A stretch of DNA of 64,000 nucleotides. It comes from an uncultured Clostridia bacterium. Lineage in GTDB: Bacteria > Bacillota > Clostridia > Christensenellales > Borkfalkiaceae. Under the pieces are notes generated by a model that was not told the DNA's origin, searched no databases, and saw only the letters and a program-made list of their open reading frames with translations. The position numbers and the translations under genes were made by a program. The first letter of the stretch is position 1, and each line of letters opens with the position of its first letter. Positions 54,692 through 64,000 of the stretch are shown one piece after another. The stretch spans positions 62,001 to 126,000 of the forward strand of contig CANROE010000002.1 of assembly GCA_947632195.1 (NCBI GenBank). The letters run 5' to 3'.

Positions 54692-56864
54692 AATAATTCA
54701 CCTCCGTTTTTCTTTTTTTGATTATGACATCTCTACTGGTTTGTAAGTTACTTATACTTGCGGAAGCAGGCCAATCTGCGATTTCGCCATCGGTACCATA
54801 GTACCATGCTCCGTATGAGCCGAGGTCCGTATTCGGATACGGATTCGCGGCAAAATAAAGTTTGATGCTGAGTGTCGCGCTACTGGACAATCCAAGGGTT
54901 GATGAAGTAATTCCCGCCGCATCAACAAATTCTTTCGATGCTTTGAAACAAAGCGAAATGATACGATTTGCTCCTACGCCGTTCAATATCCTCGCCTTAA
55001 ACTCAGGAATACGAGAACTTTCAAATATGATTGCCTCGATTGTCTTGTTGTTGGAAAATAAATAGGGCCCGAGTTCATTGATCGATGAAGGAATAATTAC
55101 CTGCAGCAAATTCTTGCACTTTGTATTCCCTGTTGCGAAAATATTAGGAATTTTTGCAGAGTTCGCATTCGCTTTACCAACAGCGATAATACCTTCCTCC
55201 CCTATCTTTTCGGGGATCGCCAGTTTTTCATAGCTCCCCGTGTAACCCGTTAGCCTACCATTTCCGTCTGTCGTGTAGACCATCTGATAGCCGCAGCCGC
55301 CCGCACATGTGCCGTCTCCGCGATACCAACCGTCGGATCCCGCCACAGGAGTGATGTGATCCGCCTTGGGCGTTGTGTAACCGCAACCGGCATCGGTACA
55401 CTTCTGCCAATGTTGCGTTGCGTCGGATTCCCACACAAGATGATGTCCCGCTTCGCGCGTTTCGCCGCAAACCGAACATCTTTCTTGTCCTTCTTCAGCG
55501 CCCTCGCTCGTCCAAGAGTGATCGTCCTCCTGCAAACGCTGGCCGCAGCTCTCGTTCTCGTCAGCAAACGTACATGTCTTCCAATGCTTGTCGGCGTTAT
55601 GCGACCAGGTTTGCGATGCAACGTGAGACTCTGATTTTGACGTGTACTCGCATTGGTCGCTTGTTGCTCCATACGTACCGGTGCAAATATAGTAATGACC
55701 TTCCGCATCCCAGGCGAGCTTTAAGGTATGAGCGCTGGCAGCGCCAAATCCGCACAAGGAGCATTTGCGCCAATGCGAATCATTATCGAACCCTGTCTGA
55801 TATGAATGATCGCTTTTGGCTTCCGCTTCATAATCGCAAACGCTACACGCCTCATGATGCCCGTTCTGAATATCGGAAACATACGTCGTCAAATGCTGCT
55901 CCGTTTTGGAATAGCTGCAAACCGAACAAGAAATCGTATGATTGCTCTCGCCGTTCGACTTTGTAGACAGCGTGTGCGCTACGCTCACCGTTGCCTGACA
56001 ATCGGGGCAGGTATAGGAATGTTCTTCCTCGCCCTCGCTTGTGTAAGCGGACGGATCTGTGGGTGCGGTGTGCTCATCGGGACGCGTTTCGGCGTTGCAC
56101 TTCGTACACAGACGATAGTGGTGCGCATTATCCTCAGTGGGCTGATAGGAACCGTAGACATGCTCCTCACTCACGTCCGCGCCACATTCCGCACACGGAT
56201 ATGTATGACCGGTGCCGTCGGACTTTTCCGTGTATGTAACGTTCGCCGCTGCCGTATGGACATGTTTTGTAACGATGACTGTGCAAGTCGCGCTCTTTTC
56301 ACCCGCTGTTGCGGTGATGATCGCGTCGCCTTCGGCTTTCGCCGTTACAATGCCGCCGGTAACTTCTGCAATGTTCGGATCACTGGACGTCCAAGTTACG
56401 GTTTTTTCCGCCGCCTCGGCGGGAAGAACTGTTGCTACGAGCGTCGCAGTGGCATCCTCGTCTCTGCCGCCGACCTCAAGAGAAAGTGCGTCGGGAGTCA
56501 AAGTGACAGATGTCACCGGGATTTCCGTTGTCTTGAAGGTGGCAGTAATAGTCGCGTCAGCCGAGACGGTCAGCTCGTACTTCCCGTCTGTGAGTTTTGC
56601 ATTTGCGTCTGTGCTTACGGTGAAGTTTTCTATCTCATAGCCACTTTTCGCCGTTACAGACACCGTGACTTTGCTTCCATCTTCATACATGTTGTCTGCT
56701 GCCGCAGGTGCGAGAGCGACGCTGCCCTGTTCGGAGTTGTAGTTTAACGACACTTTATACTTTTGCGTATCTTTTGTGCCGCCGCAGGCTGCAAACCCGA
56801 AACAGAGGATTGCCATCGACAGAATACAGAGCAGAACTGCCAAATTGGATTTCTTAAATCTCAT
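54681..56864 (-). CDS. Lipoprotein with BIG2 domain and CxxC/His-rich repeats
   Basis: Lipobox CFGFAACGG; repeats SHWRKCSLCGFG, GHHEACSVCDYE, KHWKTCTFADENESCG. Confidence 0.8.
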   Translation of the reverse strand: MRFKKSNLAVLLCILSMAILCFGFAACGGTKDTQKYKVSLNYNSEQGSVALAPAAADNMYEDGSKVTVSVTAKSGYEIENFTVSTDANAKLTDGKYELTVSADATITATFKTTEIPVTSVTLTPDALSLEVGGRDEDATATLVATVLPAEAAEKTVTWTSSDPNIAEVTGGIVTAKAEGDAIITATAGEKSATCTVIVTKHVHTAAANVTYTEKSDGTGHTYPCAECGADVSEEHVYGSYQPTEDNAHHYRLCTKCNAETRPDEHTAPTDPSAYTSEGEEEHSYTCPDCQATVSVAHTLSTKSNGESNHTISCSVCSYSKTEQHLTTYVSDIQNGHHEACSVCDYEAEAKSDHSYQTGFDNDSHWRKCSLCGFGAASAHTLKLAWDAEGHYYICTGTYGATSDQCEYTSKSESHVASQTWSHNADKHWKTCTFADENESCGQRLQEDDHSWTSEGAEEGQERCSVCGETREAGHHLVWESDATQHWQKCTDAGCGYTTPKADHITPVAGSDGWYRGDGTCAGGCGYQMVYTTDGNGRLTGYTGSYEKLAIPEKIGEEGIIAVGKANANSAKIPNIFATGNTKCKNLLQVIIPSSINELGPYLFSNNKTIEAIIFESSRIPEFKARILNGVGANRIISLCFKASKEFVDAAGITSSTLGLSSSATLSIKLYFAANPYPNTDLGSYGAWYYGTDGEIADWPASASISNLQTSRDVIIKKRKTEVNYYDD

Positions 56865-57059
56865 AACTTTCCGCTTTCTTCTCCTTTTTCCTTTTTGGGA
56901 AATTTTACTGCGAATGGGCGCAGAGTCCCGTCCCTCCTTGGGGACATTCCCGTCTGTAAATTCAGACGGCAGATTTTGCCTTACCCTACTTAAATCAATT
57001 CGTTAGCCCATTGGAGTGCCCTCCTTTTCCCTTTTTTTTATCAATGACTGTAAAAGCCG

Positions 57060-59648
57060 TCACTCTTCGAAATAGAATTGACAGTTGTCAATGTTTCCCC
57101 AAGGACCCGCCCCCGTAAATTCGGCATAAACGGAAATCCCGACTTCTACGGACGAAATCCTGTCCAAATCAAGCTCTACGCCGGAGAGCCGCGTTGTTTG
57201 CCATTTCTTCCAACCGAGCAGTTCCCGAACCGCTTCTGCGGATTTGATCTCCTCCGAACCGTCTTTATATTTGATCTTCACATAAGCGTGAATGTCGATC
57301 TCCACGCCGTCATTACCTTGGAAATCAAAGCTGCAACCGTATTTCCCGCTTCCGAACTGCGCAAGCTGCTCGGATGTGAGCGTTTGGGAAAGCGTGAACG
57401 AAACATTCCCCTCGTCCCAGAAGTGGAACGATTGTGTTCCCATACGTGCATTTCCCGTGTTGTTGCTGACGTAAAGTTGCAGAAGAGAAGTCCCGCCTGT
57501 ATGAGTTACGTCCCAATCTCCGAGCTGAGACTTCGGCTGCACATATTTGACCGTGCCGTCGCCATAGCTTTTGAAGGACTCAAAACTCCCCTCGGAAAGC
57601 AGATTGACGTTCATGACCCACACATTGCAAATGCAATCCCCACCGTATTTGGTGGAACCGTGGATCTCATAGCGGTTGACTTGGGTGATATACTGATCAA
57701 GGTTTTCCGGCTCAATCGCCCAAACCACGTCGGTCTTTAATTCGGAACCGTTGTTCAGAATAACGTCTACCGTTTTGGGCAACTCAATCGCGCCCTCATT
57801 CACAGTGCAATAAACCTCTTGGTCCTGCAAATAGTCGGTGGTAATCGCTACCGTGTGCCCTTCTTTGACATACTTGAAAACTTTAAGCGCCTCGATCGGG
57901 GTTCCGTCAGACATGAAGAATGCGTTATTGTCTACCATGCTGCCGCCGTCGTTTGCGTCGTCGTCATAATCCTTTGCATAGCTTGTCGCCCAACCGCAGC
58001 CGTACTCCTTGCACAGCGCACGATTCGTAGCGCCCAAAGGATCTGTCGAAGCGGAAATCCAAATGCCGCCCCAATAACACAGCCCTAATCCCCAATCTCC
58101 GAGATCTGCCATTCCCGCGATAACGTCCCGCACCGCGTTCGCCATACCTTGGACGGTCACAGGGCGCGTCGTTGTTTCGAGCGCAGTATTGCCGCAGCCG
58201 TCAAAGTCTTCCTCCGTCCACGCATAAGCGGTTTCAAGAATCATCGCTTCCTTCCCATAAGTGTTATGGATATTCGTGAACTGTTTTTTGAGATTGGTAA
58301 GCGTTCCGTGGGAAGTATAATACGGATACCAAGATGAGCCAAAAACATCGTAATCGACATCGTTATCGTCCAACGTTTTGGCAAGTCCCATGTAACCGTT
58401 CCCGCCCGCATTGGTGAAATGGACCGCCACTTTTGCGCCGCCCTCCGCGACTTCTCCCGTCACTTCACGCACCGCTTCCGCACCTTTATTTATGTAGCGG
58501 CAAATTGTGTCCCAATCGGAGGACCCTGCCAACATACTTGTCGTCTCATTCCCGATCTGCACCATGGTGATTTTTACTTTTGTGTCTTTGAGCTTAGTAA
58601 GACTGTCTTTCGTAAAGTCATAGATGCTACTCGCAATTTCCGTTGTGGACTTACCCTTCCATGCTTTGGGCAAGGTCTGTTTGCCGGGGTCTGCCCAAAA
58701 ATCGGAGTAATGAAAATCAACAATCATGCCAAGTCCAACGGTCTGACACCGTTCCGCTATTGCAACAGCGTTATTTATATCGCAGTTTCCACCGCCATAA
58801 CTATTCCCGTTCTCGTCTTTGGGATCGTTCCAAATGCGAACGCGTATGTCGGTCACGCCGCTGTCTTTGAGTACTTTGAAAACATCTTCTTCCTGTCCGT
58901 CAAAATTCTTATACAGAGGTTCGTTCTCCGCTTTTCTTGCCGCTTCGATCGATAACACTTCGGAAGCGTCTATCCCCATAATGAAATCATCGCGATTTTC
59001 CAACCCAGGGACTTGTGCGACATAAAGTCCTTCGTCTGCAATGACGCTTTCTCCCGCGACATCCACAATACAGCTATCCTCATAACCGTTTTCGCTCTTT
59101 GCAGATATGATCGTACGGCCGCCGCCGAGCGCGGTAACAACGCCGTTTTGATCGACAGCTGCGACTGCGGGTTTGGAACTCGTCCACGATATATTCTTGA
59201 AAGTGGTATTTTCGGGTTCGAGCGTAGCTTGGAAGGAATGGGTTTCGTTGACATTCATAGTAATAGAATGCTTATCAAGCGCAATACCTGTTTCGGGAAC
59301 AGGCATACCGCTCGGGTCGTTTACGGTCACGTTGCAATCGGAAAACTTTCCGCCCACCGTAACACGAATCACGGTTTTTCCTTCGTTCAGCGCCTTCACT
59401 TTTCCGTTGTCCACAGAGGCAACCGTCGCATCGGACGACTTCCATGTCGCTTCCGCTGTTCTTGCCGACTGCGGGAACACGGTATATGTAAGCGTTACCT
59501 CCTCGCCGACATTGAGGGTAAGGGTGGATCGGTCCATTTCAACGCTTTCCGCAACCGCATCGCTTTCTCCGCAAGCCGCAATAGGCGCTGCCATACAGAT
59601 GACCAGTAGCATGGATATGAGCGTTGTATAAAGTTTTCTGAATCTCAT
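57060..59648 (-). CDS. BIG2-containing lipoprotein with GH53 arabinogalactan endo-beta-1,4-galactanase domain
   Basis: FIMGIDASEVLSIE...VTDIRVRIWNDPKDENGNSYGGGNCDI...GLGMIVDFHYSDFWADPGKQTLPKAW...ITMVQIGNET. Confidence 0.88.
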   Translation of the reverse strand: MRFRKLYTTLISMLLVICMAAPIAACGESDAVAESVEMDRSTLTLNVGEEVTLTYTVFPQSARTAEATWKSSDATVASVDNGKVKALNEGKTVIRVTVGGKFSDCNVTVNDPSGMPVPETGIALDKHSITMNVNETHSFQATLEPENTTFKNISWTSSKPAVAAVDQNGVVTALGGGRTIISAKSENGYEDSCIVDVAGESVIADEGLYVAQVPGLENRDDFIMGIDASEVLSIEAARKAENEPLYKNFDGQEEDVFKVLKDSGVTDIRVRIWNDPKDENGNSYGGGNCDINNAVAIAERCQTVGLGMIVDFHYSDFWADPGKQTLPKAWKGKSTTEIASSIYDFTKDSLTKLKDTKVKITMVQIGNETTSMLAGSSDWDTICRYINKGAEAVREVTGEVAEGGAKVAVHFTNAGGNGYMGLAKTLDDNDVDYDVFGSSWYPYYTSHGTLTNLKKQFTNIHNTYGKEAMILETAYAWTEEDFDGCGNTALETTTRPVTVQGMANAVRDVIAGMADLGDWGLGLCYWGGIWISASTDPLGATNRALCKEYGCGWATSYAKDYDDDANDGGSMVDNNAFFMSDGTPIEALKVFKYVKEGHTVAITTDYLQDQEVYCTVNEGAIELPKTVDVILNNGSELKTDVVWAIEPENLDQYITQVNRYEIHGSTKYGGDCICNVWVMNVNLLSEGSFESFKSYGDGTVKYVQPKSQLGDWDVTHTGGTSLLQLYVSNNTGNARMGTQSFHFWDEGNVSFTLSQTLTSEQLAQFGSGKYGCSFDFQGNDGVEIDIHAYVKIKYKDGSEEIKSAEAVRELLGWKKWQTTRLSGVELDLDRISSVEVGISVYAEFTGAGPWGNIDNCQFYFEE

Positions 59649-59679
59649 AACATTGTCTCCCTATATCCTAAAATTTGAA

Positions 59680-60957
59680 TTACTTCATTCTCCGCCACTT
59701 TTTCTTCGGTTCTTCTGCCGGAGATTGGGCGCTTGGCGCTTGCGCCGTAGGCATCGCAGCTTTGCAAGCAACGTCCGCAAGCAGATTGCACCCGTTTTCT
59801 GCGCCGAAAAAGTGCATGACTTTACTGCGGAAAGTGATGAAAATTTTAACCCCCGCATGGAGTGCGGCAAGTTGGTAAGTATCCAAAGACACCGTGGGGA
59901 TTCTCACAATAATCTGCTCTTGTTGCGGGGTGAGCACATGCAGATGAACTTCGCTACCCATCATCTCATTGACTTGAATCGTGCAGGGGATCGCAGAAGG
60001 ATTGTCGCGCTTGGTGAGCGACACATGTTCGGGGCGAACGCCGAGAACAACATCCTGCGCTTGTATGTTTCGCGCTTTCAACGCGTCTCCCTTTTCGCCG
60101 TCTATCGCGATTCTCACGCCGCAGGGGGAAACGAAATAACCGTTTGCGTCCTTTTCAAGACGGGTTTTGAACGTGTTCATCTTGGGCGATCCGATAAATT
60201 CTGCGACAAATAAATTGTTCGGCATATCGAACACTTCCGCGGGCGTTCCGACTTGTTGTATGTAACCGTCCTTCATTACGACGATCCTGTCGCCCAAAGT
60301 CATCGCCTCGGTTTGGTCGTGCGTGACATAGATAAACGTCGTGTCGATCTTTTTACGGAGCAATATGAGTTCCGCGCGCATTTGATTCCGTAATTTTGCG
60401 TCGAGATTGGAAAGCGGCTCATCCAAGAGAAAGACCTTTGAATCCCGTACCATTGCCCTGCCGATCGCCACGCGTTGCCGCTGTCCGCCGGAAAGCTCGC
60501 GCGGACGGCGCATGAGATATTCGGTGATGCCGAGAATTTCCGCCGCCTCCATGACGCGCTTCGTGATCTCTTCGTTCGGAAGTTTTTCGTATTTCTTCTT
60601 GACTTTTCCCGTTTTGGGGTCTGTTTCGTCCTTCGGGGTTTTCAAAAGACGGAGCGGGAATGCCATGTTCTCGAACACGGTAAGATTGGGATAGAGCGCA
60701 TAATTTTGAAAAACCATCGCGATCCCTCTTTCCTTGGGCGGAAGATCGTTTACGACCTTACCGTCGATCTCAATCGTGCCGCTCGTGATTTCTTCAAGTC
60801 CCGCGATCATGCGAAGAGTCGTCGATTTGCCGCAACCGGACGGCCCGACAAAGACGATAAACTCCTTATCCGCGATTTCAAGGTTGAAATCACACACAGC
60901 GGGCGTTTGGCTTTTCCCGTACTTCTTTTCAACATTTATCAATTTGACGTTCGCCAT
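59680..60957 (-). CDS. MalK/MsmK-type sugar ABC transporter ATP-binding protein
   Basis: GPSGCGKSTTLRMIAGLE, LSGGQRQRVAIGRAMVRD, TOBE-like C-terminus. Confidence 0.92.
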   Translation of the reverse strand: MANVKLINVEKKYGKSQTPAVCDFNLEIADKEFIVFVGPSGCGKSTTLRMIAGLEEITSGTIEIDGKVVNDLPPKERGIAMVFQNYALYPNLTVFENMAFPLRLLKTPKDETDPKTGKVKKKYEKLPNEEITKRVMEAAEILGITEYLMRRPRELSGGQRQRVAIGRAMVRDSKVFLLDEPLSNLDAKLRNQMRAELILLRKKIDTTFIYVTHDQTEAMTLGDRIVVMKDGYIQQVGTPAEVFDMPNNLFVAEFIGSPKMNTFKTRLEKDANGYFVSPCGVRIAIDGEKGDALKARNIQAQDVVLGVRPEHVSLTKRDNPSAIPCTIQVNEMMGSEVHLHVLTPQQEQIIVRIPTVSLDTYQLAALHAGVKIFITFRSKVMHFFGAENGCNLLADVACKAAMPTAQAPSAQSPAEEPKKKWRRMK

Positions 60958-60967
60958 AATTTCTCCC

Positions 60968-62074
60968 TTATCCCTTTACCGCGCCGCCCGTCACGCCTGT
61001 AACATAGTACTTTTGCAAGCACATAAACAAGACTGTTATGGGGACTGCAACGGTCACGCCGCCTGCACAGAATGTTGTATAGTAGTCGTTTTTCATCGAG
61101 TCGGTCAAGAGCCATTGCAACCCTGCGGCGACGTTATATCCCGAGGAAGCGTTGTTCGCCATGAAAGTAGCCATTACAAAATCACCCCAAGGCGCCATGA
61201 ACCCCATCAGAATCGTATAAATAATGATAGGCTTTGAAAGAGGCAAAATGAGCTTACGGAATATTTGAAATTGCGTCGCTCCGTCAATTTTTGCCGCCTC
61301 ATCGATCGAGTGGGAAATCGTATCGAAAAAGCCCTTTGCAATATGATAGCCCATGCCCGAACTTGCCGTATAGATGATGATCAATCCCCACATGGCGTTT
61401 GCGTCCGTCAAGTTCCAGTCGTGCATCCATGTGTAGAGCAGAATGAGCGTCAAAAAGCCCGGGAACATACCGAAAATGAGCATGACGTTCATCAAAAGTT
61501 TTCTGCCCTTGAACCGATTCCGCGAAAGCGCATAGGCAACCGCGAGCTGAAATATCGTCTGTACAACCGCCGTTGCGAACCCCATAACGAGCGTGCTTCC
61601 GAACCAACGGGGAAACTTTGTTTCCGTGAAGAGCCGCACATAATTTGCGATCCCCCACTGCTTCGGCCAAATATAGCCTGCAAGCCCCGTACTTTCGCAA
61701 CGGAAAGATTCGAGAAGGATTCCAACAAAGGGAAGGATCCAAAAAATGCACAATGCCGCAAGCGCAACGTGGATAATCGTATTGACAACCGTTCTTTTCG
61801 TCCTTTGCCCGCCGGGTTTCTTTTTGGACCTTTGCTCTTTGGCGGATTTCTCCGCAACCGACAGGCGCGTGGCTCCGTCTCCGCTAAACCCGGTGTCCCA
61901 TTCGGCGCTCGCTACGCTCTGCTCCGCATTGGATTCCCTTTCACGTGCGGCATGTTTTGCCGTCGCGACCAACGTTCCGTCCTCGCTCTCAATATCAAAT
62001 TCCTGCTCGGCGGCAGTCCCCCATCCGGCATCAAGATCGAGAACTTCCTTGTTATCAAAAGACGTATCTCTCAT
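60968..62074 (-). CDS. MalG-type sugar ABC permease with N-terminal cytoplasmic extension
   Basis: EAAKIDGATQFQIFRKLILPLSKPI permease loop. Confidence 0.9.
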   Translation of the reverse strand: MRDTSFDNKEVLDLDAGWGTAAEQEFDIESEDGTLVATAKHAARERESNAEQSVASAEWDTGFSGDGATRLSVAEKSAKEQRSKKKPGGQRTKRTVVNTIIHVALAALCIFWILPFVGILLESFRCESTGLAGYIWPKQWGIANYVRLFTETKFPRWFGSTLVMGFATAVVQTIFQLAVAYALSRNRFKGRKLLMNVMLIFGMFPGFLTLILLYTWMHDWNLTDANAMWGLIIIYTASSGMGYHIAKGFFDTISHSIDEAAKIDGATQFQIFRKLILPLSKPIIIYTILMGFMAPWGDFVMATFMANNASSGYNVAAGLQWLLTDSMKNDYYTTFCAGGVTVAVPITVLFMCLQKYYVTGVTGGAVKG

Positions 62075-63861
62075 GAGTAGTCGTTCTCCCGTTTGTTTGA
62101 TGGCATGAGGTTAAATAGGATGAGCGAGATGACCGCACATACAAGGAAAATCAAGATGCCGATCACCGAAGCCATAGCATAATTCGCTTCCGCACCGGTG
62201 GTAATGCCGTAAAGCCAAGTGATGAGAATCGTTGTATCACCCGGGATATATCCGCCCACTGCACCCCACGAATAATGAAGCGGACCACCCTGCGTCAGAA
62301 GGTAAATGACATTGAAGTTGTTGATGTTCGACACAAAGCTCGTCAAAAGATACGGTCCCGTAACAAACAGCATATACGGTAGCGTGATTTTACGGAATTG
62401 CTGAAAAGCATTTGCGCCGTCGATCTTCGCAGACTCATAAAGGTCTTGGGGGATATTCATAAGAATGCCCGATGTAATCAGCATCAGATAGGGAATACCG
62501 ACCCAAATATTGATGACGATCACCATGACTTTGGCAAGCGTCCCGTCCGTCCAAAACGGTATGGGGTTATCGATCCAACCCCAATCCATCAGGATCCCGT
62601 TGATAAACCCGTTCTCGGCAAACAGATTGGAGATATACAAGAGGGAAATAAACTGCGGGATCGCAATCGTCATGACAAGAAGCGTCCGCCACAGTTTTTT
62701 GAGACGTATTCCTTTCCTGTTGATGAGCATCGCCACAAACATTCCGAGAAAGTAGTTCGTAAAAGTTGCAAACAACGCCCAAATCAACGTCCATCCCAAT
62801 ATCTCACCGAAGGACAGCGATAGCTTGGAGCCAAAGGCAAATATTTGATTGAAGTTTTCAAATCCAACCCATGTAAACAGATTGTTGTATCCGTCATTCT
62901 CGAAAGTATAGTTCGTAAACGCCACGAGGATCATGAAGATGATGGGCAGGATCGTGAACATGACCATTCCGATCACGGGAAGGGAAAGCAACGTTTTATG
63001 GAACTGGTTATCGATCACCGCGTGAAGATCGTCTTTATTTGATTTAACCTTTTTCCCGCTCGCCGTGATCTCATCGAGAATACGCGCCTGTTTTACATTT
63101 AATCGCCAAGTATAGAGAAAAGCGACGATAAAGAATATGGTAATCAGACCGTAAAGAAGGATCTTGAACGAATTGTCAACATGTTCTGTTGTCCAAACGT
63201 CAAGAATCGGATCGTACTTCTCAATCACCGCGATTGTTCCGAGAGACCCAAACTTTGAAAGCCAATAGCCGCCCCAAAAAATCATATAGAAGATAAACAC
63301 CGCTTCCATGAGGAAGAACAGCGTTCCCCTCAACCATTGCCCGTGGGCATAATTGGCAAATCCCATAAAAAGATAGCTCAGCCGGGTTTTCCAACTTCCG
63401 TTTTTGAACGTCGTCCAAATATCCGCCACATTTTCGGCGACCTTGCGACCAAAGTTCTTAACGGCCTGCCACAGCTTTTTGAACTTTTGCGCGAACCACC
63501 CGGGAATGGCCTTGAAAAATCTGCCTGTCTTGTACAGAATTTTTTGAAGCCGGTTGAGCCTTAAATATTCCGTAACGGAAAGCGTTGCGTTTTTGCCCGC
63601 CGTTGCAGCTTCTTCCGCTTCGTACCTTTCCAAAAATTCGTTGAACAGCGTATCCGCAAAATCACCTTCTATGACCTCGTATTTGCCAAAAGAATTTCTT
63701 GCTATGGCAATTTCCCCTTCGCCGGAAGAGGAATCCTGCGTTACGGGGGTAAACGCCGCATAGCGTTCTTCCCCATACGCAAACGACAACACCTCACGCA
63801 TGGGAACCGTTTTGCCGCTCCCAAGTGTGATTTGGTAAATTTGCTCTTTGCTCTTACCCAT
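62071..63861 (-). CDS. MalF-type sugar ABC permease with N-terminal DUF1292-like extension
   Basis: YESAKIDGANAFQQFRKITLPYML; N-term ITLGSGKTVPMREVLSFAYGEERYAAFTPV. Confidence 0.9.
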   Translation of the reverse strand: MGKSKEQIYQITLGSGKTVPMREVLSFAYGEERYAAFTPVTQDSSSGEGEIAIARNSFGKYEVIEGDFADTLFNEFLERYEAEEAATAGKNATLSVTEYLRLNRLQKILYKTGRFFKAIPGWFAQKFKKLWQAVKNFGRKVAENVADIWTTFKNGSWKTRLSYLFMGFANYAHGQWLRGTLFFLMEAVFIFYMIFWGGYWLSKFGSLGTIAVIEKYDPILDVWTTEHVDNSFKILLYGLITIFFIVAFLYTWRLNVKQARILDEITASGKKVKSNKDDLHAVIDNQFHKTLLSLPVIGMVMFTILPIIFMILVAFTNYTFENDGYNNLFTWVGFENFNQIFAFGSKLSLSFGEILGWTLIWALFATFTNYFLGMFVAMLINRKGIRLKKLWRTLLVMTIAIPQFISLLYISNLFAENGFINGILMDWGWIDNPIPFWTDGTLAKVMVIVINIWVGIPYLMLITSGILMNIPQDLYESAKIDGANAFQQFRKITLPYMLFVTGPYLLTSFVSNINNFNVIYLLTQGGPLHYSWGAVGGYIPGDTTILITWLYGITTGAEANYAMASVIGILIFLVCAVISLILFNLMPSNKRENDYS

Positions 63862-63933
63862 TGCTTTCCTCCCTTATCATTACCCGAAAGCTCAGGCGGT
63901 AAGTGTTAAATCATATTCCTTTTGAATCGTTCC

Positions 63934-64000
63934 TTACAATGCAACCGCTTCGCCATCAGAACCTTTCAAGCCGTTCAGCTGCCCTTCGTATGTATTCAGA
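63934..64000 (-). CDS. C-terminal end of a probable sugar ABC solute-binding protein, truncated by window edge
   Basis: ...LNTYEGQLNGLKGSDGEAVAL*; position directly upstream of malF-like gene. Confidence 0.5.
   Translation of the reverse strand, partial: LNTYEGQLNGLKGSDGEAVAL

Noticed and set aside
53570-54721. 383-aa plus-strand ORF
   Set aside because: Shadow of the BIG2 surface protein gene.
55250-56300. Periodic CxxC-coding sequence considered as CRISPR or other DNA repeat
   Set aside because: Repeats are at the protein level only and degenerate in DNA.

Overview
The 64 kb window comes from a moderately GC-rich Firmicutes/Clostridia-type genome. A chromosomal backbone surrounds an integrative/conjugative-type element. 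Left flank (1-6.8 kb): 3' end of a large extracellular protein, a polar amino-acid ABC transporter, and a MATE exporter behind an attenuator-like leader. Accessory segment (about 6.9-13 kb): a sigma factor, an esterase, a tRNA-Asn-like gene interrupted by what reads as a ~216-nt group I intron, and a tight four-gene operon. That operon encodes a GP88-like protein, a guanylate-kinase-like/SAM-methyltransferase fusion, a helix-hairpin-helix glycosylase-fold protein and a U32-family Fe-S protein. It looks like an uncharacterised nucleic-acid or nucleotide modification system and is my main candidate for something undescribed. Conjugative module (about 13.2-45.3 kb): large serine recombinase, TnpV-like protein, VirB4, VirB6-like, pilin-like, VirD4 and relaxase proteins, an oriT candidate, ArdC-like antirestriction, a 3763-aa MutS-I/methylase/SNF2/primase-like protein and a second sigma factor. 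Both sigma factor genes share a leader with two mutually exclusive hairpins. Right flank (45.3-64 kb): LexA-like and WYL regulators, four large secreted Ig-like (BIG2) proteins including a GH53 endo-galactanase, and a MalKGF-type sugar ABC transporter. All family assignments are by eye from the translations; no database search was run. Element boundaries are not resolved.
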